Shown: positions 25,537 through 34,009, counted from the stretch's first letter. The stretch: DNA of 47,487 bases from Candidatus Zhuqueibacterota bacterium (GCA_022616415.1 JAKEEU010000420.1:1-47487), one strand, 5' to 3'. A program made the numbers and translations. The notes: generated by a model from the sequence alone, not told the origin.

Positions 25537-25588
25537 GACTCGACGAGTTCATGCACCTTCGGTGAACGCTTAACTCGGAGGGTTAATC

Positions 25589-26989
25589 TTGTCCCACTCG
25601 AGTCCGGAGAGGGATTCAGCCACCCAGGCCACGCCCGTGAAAACAAGCAGCTCGGAGCCTTCGCCTCTAAAAAGCCTGCTGCGCACCGCACTGCCGGCCG
25701 TCGTCGATTTGGCTTCGCAGACGATCATGTGGACGGTCGAATCGATTCTAATCGGCCAAATCAGCGCAGCGGCTTTTGGCGGCGTGGGCATGGCGCTTCA
25801 AGTGATCATTTTGTGCATCACGGTACTGATCACTTTTGTGGTCGGCAGCTCGCTGATCATCACGCGCCATCTCGGCGCCGGCGACAAACAGGAGGCCAAT
25901 CACATTCTCGGCCAGGCTATGATGGTCGGGGTGGTGCTGGCCTGTGCATTGGCGCTGTTTTGGTATTTCGGCGCCACCAACATCTTCAAGTTGATTAAAG
26001 AAGATGGCGGCGCCGAAGCCGAGCGCGCCGGCGTGACGTATCTGACAACGCTCGCCGTTTTTGCGCCGTTCATCATCACCAATTTCATTGCGGTGGGAAT
26101 CGTTCGCGGGGCCGGTGACACGCATTACTCCATGCTGATCAATCTCAGCGTCAACGGGCTGAATTTGATCTTGGCGCCGACGCTGATTTTCGGTTGGTTC
26201 GGCTTGCCGGCGCTCGGCGTGCGCGGCGCGGCGCTGGCTGCCGGAACGTGCCATACGCTCGGCTTTTTCGGCACGTTGTATTTGCTGCGCAGCGGCAAGA
26301 GCGTGCTTTATCTTTCGTTCCGCGAGATGGCCCAGCCCAATCTGCAATCGTTCAAACGGTTGTTCAATGCGGGCATACCGACAACGATCGAGCAATTAGT
26401 TTGGGCGTTTGGCCAGCTCGTCGTCACCGGTTACGTGGCGCAGCTTGGCGTCGATTTGCTGGCGGCGCACCAAGTGCTCTTGCGCATTCAAGCAATTCTT
26501 TCCATGTTATATATGGGATTTGGCTTGGGCGCGATGACGCTGATGGGCAAAAACCTCGGCGCGGCCAAACGGCGCCTGGCGCAGCACACGGCCGAGATTT
26601 CGAGCTGGCTGATGTTTGCTACTGTCATGGTGGTGGTCATCATCATCGGCGCTTTTCCGAAGCAAGTGATGCGCGTCTTTACCAATGATCCGGAAGTCGT
26701 TCACATCGGCAAATTCGTCCTGCTCGTTTTTGCGGTGGCGCAGATTCCCAAAGCCTTGAACGGCACGCTCATGGGTAATTTGCGCGGCGCCGGCGACTTG
26801 CGCTGGCTCATGTGGACGACCATCGCCAGCGCCTTTTTGCTGGAAATCGGCTTGAACTGGTTCGTCGCGTTCGCCTGGCATCTCTCACTGTTAGGCCTAT
26901 GGGGCGTGCAAGTGCTCGACGAAACGACTCGCCTGGTGCTCAATTACTGGCGCTTCAAAGGCGGCAAGTGGAAATTCTTGCACGTGTGA
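25589..26989 (+). CDS. MATE-family multidrug/solute exporter
   Basis: A 466-residue membrane protein with about 12 spans. MATE features include SLLRTALPAVVDLASQTIMW, the GVGMALQVIILCITVLI span, GAGDTHYSMLINLSVNGLN, and the repeat-half counterpart GAGDLRWLMWTTIASAF. It should export cationic compounds in exchange for Na+ or H+. TTG start with CGGAGGG 8 nt upstream, like the synthase gene before it (gap 52 nt, no promoter seen), so they are probably co-transcribed. A convergent terminator follows. Confidence 0.93.
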   Translation: MSHSSPERDSATQATPVKTSSSEPSPLKSLLRTALPAVVDLASQTIMWTVESILIGQISAAAFGGVGMALQVIILCITVLITFVVGSSLIITRHLGAGDKQEANHILGQAMMVGVVLACALALFWYFGATNIFKLIKEDGGAEAERAGVTYLTTLAVFAPFIITNFIAVGIVRGAGDTHYSMLINLSVNGLNLILAPTLIFGWFGLPALGVRGAALAAGTCHTLGFFGTLYLLRSGKSVLYLSFREMAQPNLQSFKRLFNAGIPTTIEQLVWAFGQLVVTGYVAQLGVDLLAAHQVLLRIQAILSMLYMGFGLGAMTLMGKNLGAAKRRLAQHTAEISSWLMFATVMVVVIIIGAFPKQVMRVFTNDPEVVHIGKFVLLVFAVAQIPKALNGTLMGNLRGAGDLRWLMWTTIASAFLLEIGLNWFVAFAWHLSLLGLWGVQVLDETTRLVLNYWRFKGGKWKFLHV

Positions 26990-27065
26990 ACGTAACGCAG
27001 ACCGCGCAAATAATGAATTGGAATGACTTCTATGTTTAAATCAAAAAGGAGATTGCTGCAAAAGC

Positions 27066-27104
27066 AAAAAAGCCGGCCCTTGTTTTAAGGTGCCGGCTTT
27101 TTTT
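27066..27104. terminator. Bidirectional terminator between the MATE gene and groEL
   Basis: AAAAAAGCCGGC (27066-27077) pairs with GCCGGCTTTTTT (27092 on). The stem extends inward by CCTT/AAGG, and there are U-tracts on both strands. It lies between converging genes. Confidence 0.93.
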
Positions 27105-27129
27105 ATTTAAGAAAGCTTTACCAGACGAG

Positions 27130-27169
27130 CCCCGACTATCCTTTGTGTAGTTTTAAAGGAAAATCGGGG
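27130..27169. repeat. CCCCGA/TCGGGG palindromic repeat, copy 1
   Basis: CCCCGA, 4-nt mismatch, CCTTT, 10-nt loop, AAAGG, 4-nt mismatch, TCGGGG. It lies 8 nt after the groEL stop. The same plan recurs at 29337 and 42032. Confidence 0.75.
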
Positions 27170-27177
27170 GGTACGTC

Positions 27178-28809
27178 TTAGTACATCCCGCCGCCCATGC
27201 CGCCTGGAGGCATCGGTGGGGTCTTCTCCTTTTCGGGTTTTTCGACGATCGTCGCCTCGGTCATCAGCAGCAACGCCGCCACCGATGAGGCATTCTGCAA
27301 CGCGACGCGAGTCACTTTGGTCGGGTCGATGACGCCGGCCTTGATCAGGTCGCCGTACTGTTCGCTGTCCGCATCGAAGCCGAAGTTGGCGTCTTTGCTC
27401 TCTTTCACTTTTTGCACGACGATGGAGCCTTCCCAGCCGGAGTTTTCGACAATCTGGCGAATCGGCTCTTCGAGCGCGCGCTTGATGATGTTGATGCCGA
27501 TCTGCTCATCACGATCATCGGCTTTGACATGGTCGAGAGCCGGAATCGCTCGCAGGTAGGCGACGCCGCCACCGGGGACGATACCCTCCTCAACCGCGGC
27601 GCGGGTCGCGTGCAGCGCATCTTCCACGCGCGCTTTCTTCTCTTTCATCTCCACTTCGGTCGCCGCGCCGACTTTCAGCACCGCCACACCGCCGGCGAGC
27701 TTGGCCAGACGTTCCTGTAATTTTTCCTTGTCATAATCGGAGGTCGTGACCTCAATCTGCTTCTTGATTTGCGAGATGCGGCCTTTGATCTCTTCGGTCT
27801 TGCCGGCGCCTTCCACGAGCGTGGTATTGTCCTTGTCAATGGTGACTTTTTTGGCCTTGCCGAGATCTGAGAGCGTGGTGTTCTCCAGCTTGAAGCCGGC
27901 CTCTTCGGAAATCACGCGGCCGCCGGTGAGCACGCCGATGTCTTCGAGCATGGCTTTGCGGCGATCGCCGAAGCCCGGCGCTTTAACCGCGCAAACCTTC
28001 AACGTGCCGCGCAGCTTGTTGACCACGAGGGTGGCCAGCGCTTCGCCTTCGATATCTTCCGCGATCACGAGCAGCGGACGGCCCATTTGCGCCACCTTCT
28101 CGAGAATGGGGAGAAGGTCTTTCATCGCGCTGATTTTCTTGTCGTGAATCAGAATCAGCGCATCTTCGAGCGCCGCTTCCATATTGTCCGGATCGGTCAC
28201 GAAGTACGGCGAAATGTAGCCGCGATCGAACTGCATGCCTTCGACCACGTCCAGCGAAGTATCGGTGGAGCGGGCTTCTTCAACCGTAATCACGCCGTCT
28301 TTGCCGACTTTGTCCATCGCGTCGGCGATCAGGTTGCCGATGGACTTGTCGTTATTCGCGGAAATCGAGCCGACCTGCGCAATTTCGGTTTTGCCGGGAA
28401 TCGGCTTGCTGATTTTTTTGATCTCGTCGATCACCGCATTGACGGCCTTTTCGATGCCGCGTTTCAGGTGCATCGGGTTGGCGCCGGCAGTGACGTTCTT
28501 CAAGCCTTCGGCGAAAATCGCTTGCGCCAAAACCGTCGCCGTGGTCGTGCCGTCACCCGCGACATCGCTGGTCTTGGAGGCGACTTCTTTCACCATTTGC
28601 GCGCCCATGTTCTCAACCGGATTCTCCAGCTCAACTTCCTTCGCGACCGTCACACCGTCTTTCGTCACGGTGGGGGCGCCAAATTTTTTGTCAATGACGA
28701 CGTTGCGGCCTTTGGGGCCGAGCGTGACCTTCACGGCGTTGGCCAGCGCATCCACACCGCGCTTCATCGCCGCACGAGCATCCACATCATATTCGATAAT
28801 TTTTGCCAT
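27178..28809 (-). CDS. groL: GroEL, 60-kDa chaperonin
   Basis: A 543-residue type I chaperonin subunit of standard length that forms the double ring folding proteins with GroES and ATP. Hallmarks are TLGPKGRNVVIDKKFGAP, AGDGTTTATVLAQAI (nucleotide site), APGFGDRRKAMLEDI, and GGVAVLKVGAATEVEMKEKK. The C-terminus is the short Gly/Met tail GGMGGGMY. AAGGAG lies before the ATG. It follows groES with a 109-nt gap that contains a word-repeat hairpin. CIRCE upstream of groES should control both. Confidence 0.99.
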   Translation of the reverse strand: MAKIIEYDVDARAAMKRGVDALANAVKVTLGPKGRNVVIDKKFGAPTVTKDGVTVAKEVELENPVENMGAQMVKEVASKTSDVAGDGTTTATVLAQAIFAEGLKNVTAGANPMHLKRGIEKAVNAVIDEIKKISKPIPGKTEIAQVGSISANNDKSIGNLIADAMDKVGKDGVITVEEARSTDTSLDVVEGMQFDRGYISPYFVTDPDNMEAALEDALILIHDKKISAMKDLLPILEKVAQMGRPLLVIAEDIEGEALATLVVNKLRGTLKVCAVKAPGFGDRRKAMLEDIGVLTGGRVISEEAGFKLENTTLSDLGKAKKVTIDKDNTTLVEGAGKTEEIKGRISQIKKQIEVTTSDYDKEKLQERLAKLAGGVAVLKVGAATEVEMKEKKARVEDALHATRAAVEEGIVPGGGVAYLRAIPALDHVKADDRDEQIGINIIKRALEEPIRQIVENSGWEGSIVVQKVKESKDANFGFDADSEQYGDLIKAGVIDPTKVTRVALQNASSVAALLLMTEATIVEKPEKEKTPPMPPGGMGGGMY

Positions 28810-28854
28810 AGTTGCAAAACTCCTTGATTTCGGTTAATGGTTACAAACCCAATC

Positions 28855-28918
28855 GCAAAAAGCAGATAGAAAAAGCAAACAGAAATTGTTTTTTGCTTTT
28901 TGCCTTTTTCTTTTTGCT
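28855..28918. repeat. Word-repeat hairpin between groES and groEL, GCAAAAAG type
   Basis: The left arm (28855-28888) is GCAAAAAGCAGATAGAAA and more. The right arm (28889-28918) is an inverted run of CTTTTTGC words. In the transcript (minus strand) it begins right after the groES stop. It shares a 26-nt stretch with the hairpin between the two tRNA genes. It could tune the groES:groEL ratio. Confidence 0.65.
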
Positions 28919-29203
28919 TTACAGAATGGCGAGAATGTCGCTCTCGCGCAGGATCAGATAATCCTTGCCGTCGATCGTAACTTCGGTGCCGGAATATTTG
29001 CCGTAGAGCACCTTGTCGCCTTTTTTGACTTCCATATTGACTTTTTGGCCGGACTCGGTGACTTTGCCGGGGCCGACGGCTACGATTTCGCCCTGCATGG
29101 GTTTCTCTTTGGCTGTGTCAGGAATGATGATGCTGCCCTGCTTTTTCTCCTCAGCCTCAAGTGGCTTTACGACCACACGATCTGCCAACGGCTTGATGTT
29201 CAT
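28919..29203 (-). CDS. groS: GroES, 10-kDa co-chaperonin
   Basis: A 94-residue lid of the GroEL cage. Family segments are IKPLADRVVVKPLEAEEK, the mobile loop KQGSIIIPDTAKEKPMQGEI, and VLYGKYSGTEVTIDGKDYLI. GAGGAGGT gives a strong ribosome-binding site. It is the first gene of a two-gene heat-shock operon behind a CIRCE operator. Confidence 0.98.
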   Translation of the reverse strand: MNIKPLADRVVVKPLEAEEKKQGSIIIPDTAKEKPMQGEIVAVGPGKVTESGQKVNMEVKKGDKVLYGKYSGTEVTIDGKDYLILRESDILAIL

Positions 29204-29255
29204 GGGGGTGACCTCCTCTTGATTATACTTGATTTATGATTTATCCGTAGCATTG

Positions 29256-29282
29256 TTAGCACTCTCTATCGGTGAGTGCTAA
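29256..29282 (-). promoter_or_regulatory. CIRCE operator (HrcA binding site)
   Basis: Perfect TTAGCACTC, nine nucleotides, GAGTGCTAA. It lies between the promoter and the groES start, so HrcA bound here should block groES-groEL transcription until heat shock. hrcA itself is not in the window. Confidence 0.97.
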
Positions 29283-29294
29283 AAGCCAGTTAAA

Positions 29295-29324
29295 AATATA
29301 AGAAATAATCTACCATCAAGTCAA
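29295..29324 (-). promoter_or_regulatory. Sigma-70 promoter of groES-groEL
   Basis: On the minus strand TTGACT (29324-29319) and TATATT (29300-29295) with an 18-nt spacer (17 if TTATAT is used). The start of transcription would fall inside or just before CIRCE, the standard arrangement. Confidence 0.8.
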
Positions 29325-29336
29325 GGGTTATTTTGA

Positions 29337-29378
29337 CCCCGACTTCAGTTTTTTAAAAAATATTAAGGAAAATCGGGG
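29337..29378. repeat. CCCCGA/TCGGGG palindromic repeat, copy 2
   Basis: CCCCGACTT at the left and AAG, GAAAA, TCGGGG at the right, with a central TTTTTTAAAAAA. It lies upstream of the groES promoter, in the 350-nt gap after the BtpA-family gene. Nothing else is seen in 29379-29553 apart from A/T-rich sequence. Confidence 0.7.
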
Positions 29379-29553
29379 CCAGTTTTTTTACAGCAGACTC
29401 GACATTCGACAGATTATTTCTTATTCGGTTTTTGAGATTAGCAGTTTTTGTGCCAATTTAATTTTCGATATTTTAGCTGAAAAAACAATGTCTTGGGCCT
29501 ATTCATCCGCTTGCGTAAAATCGACAGACTCTGTCAAACCTGCAATAATTTTT

Positions 29554-30381
29554 TCAGACTTTTCTGCCTTGCGGCACAATCGTTTCAGTGATCTCCACGA
29601 GCTTGCGGGCGCGTTTTCCATCCACCCGGTTTTGAATTTGTCCATCAATTTTAATTGCACTGCCAACGATCACTCCATCTGCGGTCATGAACAAGTCCGT
29701 AACATTCTCTAAGCTCAATCCGCTGCCAATTAACACCGGCCGTTCTCCGGCGAATTTTTTAACCTCACGCAAAAAGGCGGCGGCGACAGGTTTGCCGCTG
29801 CCGGTGCCGCTGACAATGATCGCGTCGGCCAGCGCGCGCTCGAAGAGATCATCCACTTCTTGCGCCAACTCACGTTCGACGAGTGGGGCCGCGTGTTTGA
29901 CGCGCACATCGGCGAAGATGAGAACATGCTCGGCGCGCAATTGTTGTCGCTTGCGAGCAACCAGATGGGCTTGGCCGCTGATCAAGCCCTGGTCAGTGAC
30001 GCTCGTGCCGGTCAGCACGTTGACACGAATAAACTGGAGATTCGCTGCCGCGGCAATGGCAATGGCGCTTGGCGCATCGTTCCGCAGCACGTTCACGCCG
30101 ATGGGAAGCTTTGTTTGTTGGCGCACGTGTGCGGCCACGACGCTCATCGCCGCAACTGTTTCTGCCGGCGCATGATCGGGATAGTACGGCGCGTCGCCCA
30201 AATTTTCGATGATCAGCCCCGCGAAGCCGGCCTCGGTTAAAACTTGGGTGTCCTGCAAAGCAGAGTCAACCACCGCTTGCATGTCGCCGGTGTAATGCGG
30301 GCTGCCAGGCAGAGGCGGCAAGTGCAGCATGCCGATGAGGGGGCGTGCAGTTTTAAAGATCTGCCGGAAGTGAGGCGACAT
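29554..30381 (-). CDS. BtpA/SgcQ-family TIM-barrel protein
   Basis: A 275-residue protein opening with RPLIGMLHLPPLPGSPHY, the unmistakable start of the BtpA family. Further segments are AGLIIENLGDAPYYPDHAP, LPIGVNVLRNDAPSAIAIA, IVSGTGSGKP and RPVLIGSGLSLENV, a phosphate-binding TIM-barrel pattern. BtpA is needed for photosystem I stability in cyanobacteria, but relatives such as SgcQ occur in sugar gene clusters, and the reaction is not established. Nothing photosynthetic is present here. Confidence 0.92.
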   Translation of the reverse strand: MSPHFRQIFKTARPLIGMLHLPPLPGSPHYTGDMQAVVDSALQDTQVLTEAGFAGLIIENLGDAPYYPDHAPAETVAAMSVVAAHVRQQTKLPIGVNVLRNDAPSAIAIAAAANLQFIRVNVLTGTSVTDQGLISGQAHLVARKRQQLRAEHVLIFADVRVKHAAPLVERELAQEVDDLFERALADAIIVSGTGSGKPVAAAFLREVKKFAGERPVLIGSGLSLENVTDLFMTADGVIVGSAIKIDGQIQNRVDGKRARKLVEITETIVPQGRKV

Positions 30382-30468
30382 TACAGATATTCGGATATTT
30401 TATTTTTAGCCCGCGGAACACGCTAAATACACGAAAGCATTTTTTTGCGTGTTTAGTGGGTTGATAAA

Positions 30469-31914
30469 TTATTCAACAAGTCTTTGCACAAACTTGCGGC
30501 ATTTCTCTTTGCCGAAAATTTCGACGACCATCGGCAAATCCGGGCCGTGCATTTGGCCGGTGAGGGCGATGCGGATCGGCATCCACAGATCGCGGCCCAT
30601 AACGCCGGTTTCTTTCGTTATCGTCTTTATCAACTGGCGAAACACCTCGGCGGTGAGCCTGTCATATTTGTCGAGCTGGCGCAGGAAGGACCAATAAACT
30701 TTCTCCGCGGCATCAGTCTGGCTCATGCCCATGGCGACGCCATCGGTTATGTGAACTTCATCGGCAAAGAAAAACTCCAACTTCTCGGCAATCTGGCTCA
30801 GGTATTCCAACCCGTCGCGAACGAGGCCAACCATTTTTTCGAGCGTTTCGTGATCCGGTCCCGACATGTCGGGAAATCCCGCCTTTTGCAGGTAGGGCAA
30901 ACAAGCGGCGGTCAGCTCATCTAAATTCATGTTGCGGATGTAGACGCCGTTCATCCAATTCAATTTGACCACGTCAAAAATCGCCGCCGCATTGGAGAGC
31001 CGCTCGAAGCTAAATTCTTCGATCAAGCGCTCGCGCGAGAGAATCTCTTCGCCGCTGACCGACGACCATCCCAACAGACTGAGAAAATTGATCAACGCGT
31101 CGGGTAAATAACCTTTGCTCGCGTATTCATCCACCGAAGTGGCACCGTGCCGCTTGGAGAGCCGCTCGCGATCCGGTCCGAGAATCAGCGGGATGTGGCA
31201 GAATTGCGGCAGCGGCCAGCCGAACGCCTCGTAAATCATGATCTGTTTCGGTGTGTTGACCACGTGATCGTCGCCGCGAATGACGTGAGTGATCTGCATC
31301 AGGTGATCGTCGACAACAGCCGCGTAGTTGTAAGTCGGCGCGCCGTCCGAGCGCAGAATGACAAAATCGCCCAACGCCTCCGGCGGAAAGGCGATCTCAC
31401 CTTTTGCCAAATCCTTGAACGTAATGTTTTTTTCCGGCATGGCAAAACGCACGCCCGGTTTGATGCCGGCTTGCTCTTTTGCGGCACGCGCTTCGGGAGA
31501 GAGCTTTTTGCAGCGACCGTCATAGTGCGGCGTTTGTCCGGCTTTGAGCGCCGCTTCCCGCCGCGCTTCAAGCTCGGCGGGCGTGCAATAGCAATAATAG
31601 GCATGGCCGCTGGCGATCAACTGCTGGCCGTGCTGATGATAAATCGCGAGCCGCTCGGACTGGCGATACGGGCCAAACGCGCCGCCGGCATCCGGGCCTT
31701 CATCCCAATCCAAACCCAACCAGCGCAGGTCTTGAAAGATCGACGCTTCGGATTCTTTGGTGGAACGTTCCAAGTCCGTGTCTTCGATGCGAAGAATGAA
31801 CGTGCCGCCGCTGTGCCGCGCAAACAGCCAGTTGAGAATGGCAGTGCGCGCATTGCCGATGTGCAAATGCCCCGTAGGGCTGGGGGCGAAACGAACGCGA
31901 GGGGAGGAGTTCAT
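30469..31914 (-). CDS. gltX: Glutamyl-tRNA synthetase
   Basis: A 481-residue class I synthetase charging tRNA-Glu. The ATP site is HIGN at residues 18-21 in APSPTGHLHIGNARTA, and the second motif is RLSKRHG (KMSKS equivalent). It also has GDDHVVNTPKQIMIYEAFG and FSFERLSNAAAIFD. Length and order are normal. It lies 19 nt after the small gene ending at 31934, so it is likely transcribed through from upstream genes. No ribosome-binding site is obvious. Confidence 0.98.
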   Translation of the reverse strand: MNSSPRVRFAPSPTGHLHIGNARTAILNWLFARHSGGTFILRIEDTDLERSTKESEASIFQDLRWLGLDWDEGPDAGGAFGPYRQSERLAIYHQHGQQLIASGHAYYCYCTPAELEARREAALKAGQTPHYDGRCKKLSPEARAAKEQAGIKPGVRFAMPEKNITFKDLAKGEIAFPPEALGDFVILRSDGAPTYNYAAVVDDHLMQITHVIRGDDHVVNTPKQIMIYEAFGWPLPQFCHIPLILGPDRERLSKRHGATSVDEYASKGYLPDALINFLSLLGWSSVSGEEILSRERLIEEFSFERLSNAAAIFDVVKLNWMNGVYIRNMNLDELTAACLPYLQKAGFPDMSGPDHETLEKMVGLVRDGLEYLSQIAEKLEFFFADEVHITDGVAMGMSQTDAAEKVYWSFLRQLDKYDRLTAEVFRQLIKTITKETGVMGRDLWMPIRIALTGQMHGPDLPMVVEIFGKEKCRKFVQRLVE

Positions 31915-31933
31915 GATGATGTTTTACGTTTCG

Positions 31934-32197
31934 CTATAAGCTCGGTTCACTGTAAGCCTCATGCTCCGCTGATGTGAAAGCCACAAAGCCCAAAATTTTC
32001 ATCTGCTCGGTTTTGGTTAGTTTTTTTCTCAGCAGGCTCCAAATCTTGCGTTGGCGCGCCAGATGATCCATGTCCATAAATTTGTCAGAGATGATAAAGC
32101 CGCTGACGCGACCATCGGGTTCGGTTTCTAATTGGAGTTCATGTTCGGCAAATAACTCCAATAGAATATCCTTTATTTTTTGTTCAAAAGTTTCCAT
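31934..32197 (-). CDS. Small conserved-type protein, partner of the HEPN-like gene
   Basis: An 87-residue protein. The core GRVSGFIISDKFMDMDHLAR, then QRKIWSLLRKKLTKTEQMKI, has a strand-turn-helix pattern a little like BolA (an F-x-g-x-x-x-x-x-R-x-x-x-[IV] helix). I recall similar proteins paired with HEPN-like genes in cyanobacteria and Chloroflexota; the function is unknown. GGAG upstream supports the ATG at 32197. It overlaps the preceding gene by 25 nt, so the two are tightly coupled. Confidence 0.6.
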   Translation of the reverse strand: METFEQKIKDILLELFAEHELQLETEPDGRVSGFIISDKFMDMDHLARQRKIWSLLRKKLTKTEQMKILGFVAFTSAEHEAYSEPSL

Positions 32198-32460
32198 CGG
32201 TTTACTCCAAATTGAACAATCTCTTCTGCCGCCTCATATAGCGTTTTACTATTGAATTTCAGAAAATCTCCCTTGATACCACGGTTACTCCCAATCTTTT
32301 TTAAATAAGCTCGCAGTGCAGCTTCTGAGCGAAAGCGGTAATCATTGCGCCACAAAGACATGGCGGTGTCCATTGCGCTTTGGATTTTCTCATGAAGGAA
32401 TTGCGCTTCTCTGATTCTATCCCGCGCAGCAGTGTAATAAGAATCGCTTCGCAACTCCAT
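32173..32460 (-). CDS. HEPN-like small protein, probably internally deleted
   Basis: A 95-residue, all-helical protein. The first helix (SYYTAARDRIREAQFLHE) is like the start of HEPN-domain proteins. The rest (LWRNDYRFRSEAALRAYLKK, GIKGDFLKFN, IVQFGVNRW) resembles the C-terminal end of a longer family I recall at about 150-170 residues. The typical middle, with its A-x-x-x-E-x-x-x-K-A-type helix, is missing, so an in-frame deletion is likely. GAGGAAAG supports the ATG. With its overlapping partner it may be a decayed toxin-antitoxin-like pair; this is inference. Confidence 0.5.
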   Translation of the reverse strand: MELRSDSYYTAARDRIREAQFLHEKIQSAMDTAMSLWRNDYRFRSEAALRAYLKKIGSNRGIKGDFLKFNSKTLYEAAEEIVQFGVNRWKLLNKK

Positions 32461-32469
32461 ATTCTTTCC

Positions 32470-32976
32470 TCAATTTTTTCCAGACGAGGCCGTCTGGGTT
32501 ACGTTATCGCTATTCAACAGCACCACCGCAAACGCCGTGGCGCCTTCTTTTCTACCGACGAATCCCAATTTCTCTGAGGTGGTGGCTTTGATGGAAATTT
32601 GCGCCGGGGCGATTCCCAAAGCCGCGGCGATATTTTGGCGCATCTGCTCGGCATACGGCATGACTTTCGGCGCTTCCAAAACCAAAGTGGAGTCGATATT
32701 CACGACGAGGTAATGATTTTCGCGCAGGAGCCGGGCGATTTCTTTGAGGAGCAAAAGGCTGTTGATATTGGCAAATTGCGCATTGGTATCGGGAAAATGC
32801 CGGCCCAAGTCACCGAGATTGGCGGCGCCGAGCAGCGCGTCGCCGATGGCGTGGCAGAGCACGTCGGCGTCGGAATGCCCGGCGAGGCCGAGCGTGTGTT
32901 TGATCTCGACGCCGCCAAGCACCAAACGCCGGCCGGGCGTGAGCGGGTGAACGTCATATCCAAAACCGATGCGCAC
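32470..32976 (-). CDS. ispF: IspF: 2-C-methyl-D-erythritol 2,4-cyclodiphosphate synthase
   Basis: A 168-residue MEP-pathway enzyme cyclising CDP-ME-2-phosphate. Zinc ligands D8 and H10 lie in GFGYDVHPL, and a third His in LAGHSDADVLCHAIGDALLG. The CDP-binding end is ISIKATTSEKLGFVGRKEG. GTG start with GAGGAG about 10 nt upstream. It lies downstream of ispD, separated by a long hairpin. Confidence 0.97.
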   Translation of the reverse strand: MRIGFGYDVHPLTPGRRLVLGGVEIKHTLGLAGHSDADVLCHAIGDALLGAANLGDLGRHFPDTNAQFANINSLLLLKEIARLLRENHYLVVNIDSTLVLEAPKVMPYAEQMRQNIAAALGIAPAQISIKATTSEKLGFVGRKEGATAFAVVLLNSDNVTQTASSGKN

Positions 32977-33013
32977 TTAAACGTCTCCTCAAAACTATCA
33001 TTTGGGCCATTTC

Positions 33014-33085
33014 AAAAGGCAAAACAATTTTGGGCAAAACTATTAAAAAATCGGACAATAGTTTTGCCCTTAATGGTTTTGCCTT
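33014..33085. repeat. Word-repeat hairpin between ispD and ispF, GGCAAAAC type
   Basis: The left arm 33014-33044 contains AAGGCAAAAC and GGGCAAAACTATT. The right arm 33057-33085 is AATAGTTTTGCCC and GTTTTGCCTT. Over 29 aligned positions 26 pair, with a 12-nt loop, making a very stable hairpin in either transcript. The word GGCAAAAC appears twice per arm. Confidence 0.85.
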
Positions 33086-33144
33086 GATCTCTTCACTTTC
33101 AACGTTATCCCCGAATAGTAGAGTCATAAAGTATAGCTGCACAG

Positions 33145-33831
33145 TCACGTCTTTTGCAAGAACAGCTCGGCGATTTGCAGATCACGCGGCGTGGTGATTT
33201 TCAAGTTGATTTCTTCGCCGTCGGTCCAGCCGACGCGACCACCGAATTTTTCAACAAGCGCGGCCTCGTCGGTGCTGTAAAAATTAGCGGCGCGCGCCTT
33301 TTCAAATGCCTGCATTAAAAATTTGTACTGAAAGGCTTGCGGCGTTTGCACCAGACGCAGCGTCTCGCGCGGCACAGTTTCGATCACACGATCGCCGTCG
33401 ATTCGCTTCACCGTGTCGCGCGACGGTAAGCCGGGCACACACGCGTCGAATGTTTCACAGCCTTTGATGACCTTCTCCAACAGCGAGAGAGAGAAAAGCG
33501 GGCGCACCGCATCGTGAACGACGACGAGGTCGTGCGGCGTCGGCAAGGCTTGCAATCCGGCCAGCACCGAATCCTGCCGCGCTTTGCCGCCGGGGACGAT
33601 GGCCCCGACTTTGTCAAAATGAAAATGGCCGATGATCTCACGGCCAATATAATCCACCCATTCTTTTGCGACGACGACGATGACTTGGCTGATGACAGCC
33701 GCGCTCTGCAGGCGCTCCAAAGTATGAACAATGAGCGGACGATTCTGCAAAAGCAGAAATTGCTTGGGAATGTCGCTGCCAAAACGTGTCCCTTGCCCCG
33801 CAGCGACGACGATTGCAGCGACGTCGGTCAA
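33145..33831 (-). CDS. ispD: IspD: 2-C-methyl-D-erythritol 4-phosphate cytidylyltransferase
   Basis: A 228-residue enzyme using CTP to activate MEP in isoprenoid synthesis. It has the CTP-binding loop AAIVVAAGQGTRFGSDIPKQ, VPGGKARQDSV, VVVHDAVRPL, and the C-terminal TDGEEINLKITTPRDL. I chose the TTG at 33831, which has AGGAAG 4-5 nt upstream and gives the family's length. The open frame runs on to 33897, but that extension overlaps the toxin remnant. Confidence 0.96.
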   Translation of the reverse strand: MTDVAAIVVAAGQGTRFGSDIPKQFLLLQNRPLIVHTLERLQSAAVISQVIVVVAKEWVDYIGREIIGHFHFDKVGAIVPGGKARQDSVLAGLQALPTPHDLVVVHDAVRPLFSLSLLEKVIKGCETFDACVPGLPSRDTVKRIDGDRVIETVPRETLRLVQTPQAFQYKFLMQAFEKARAANFYSTDEAALVEKFGGRVGWTDGEEINLKITTPRDLQIAELFLQKT

Positions 33832-33856
33832 AGTTACTTCCTTAAATAGTAAAGTC

Positions 33857-34009
33857 TTAGCAGTTGCCCACCCTCGTCGCTTGCCCAATTTGTACATTGG
33901 GTAGCGTGGCTAAAATATTCGGAACAAGCGGTTTTAAATCTACAAGCCGATTTGTCGGCGCACACACAATCAAAACCGCAATCTTGAATTTGGACAAGTT
34001 CTGTTGGAA
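33857..34009 (-). pseudogene. C-terminal remnant of a DUF5615 PIN-like toxin
   Basis: On the minus strand a frame reads FQQNLSKFKIAVLIVCAPTN, then RLVDLKPLVPNILATLPNVQ and IGQATRVGNC before a stop at 33857. This is the C-terminal half of DUF5615 toxin-type proteins (the NRLxDLxPLVPxxLxAL pattern), which normally sit directly downstream of a DUF433 gene. The N-terminal half with the catalytic Asp residues is missing. It overlaps the tail of the DUF433 gene in another frame, marking a deletion junction near 34009-34020. Confidence 0.7.

Noticed and set aside
28087..28827. 246-codon + strand frame over groEL
   Set aside because: Antisense to groEL, no start signal, Arg/His/Phe bias.
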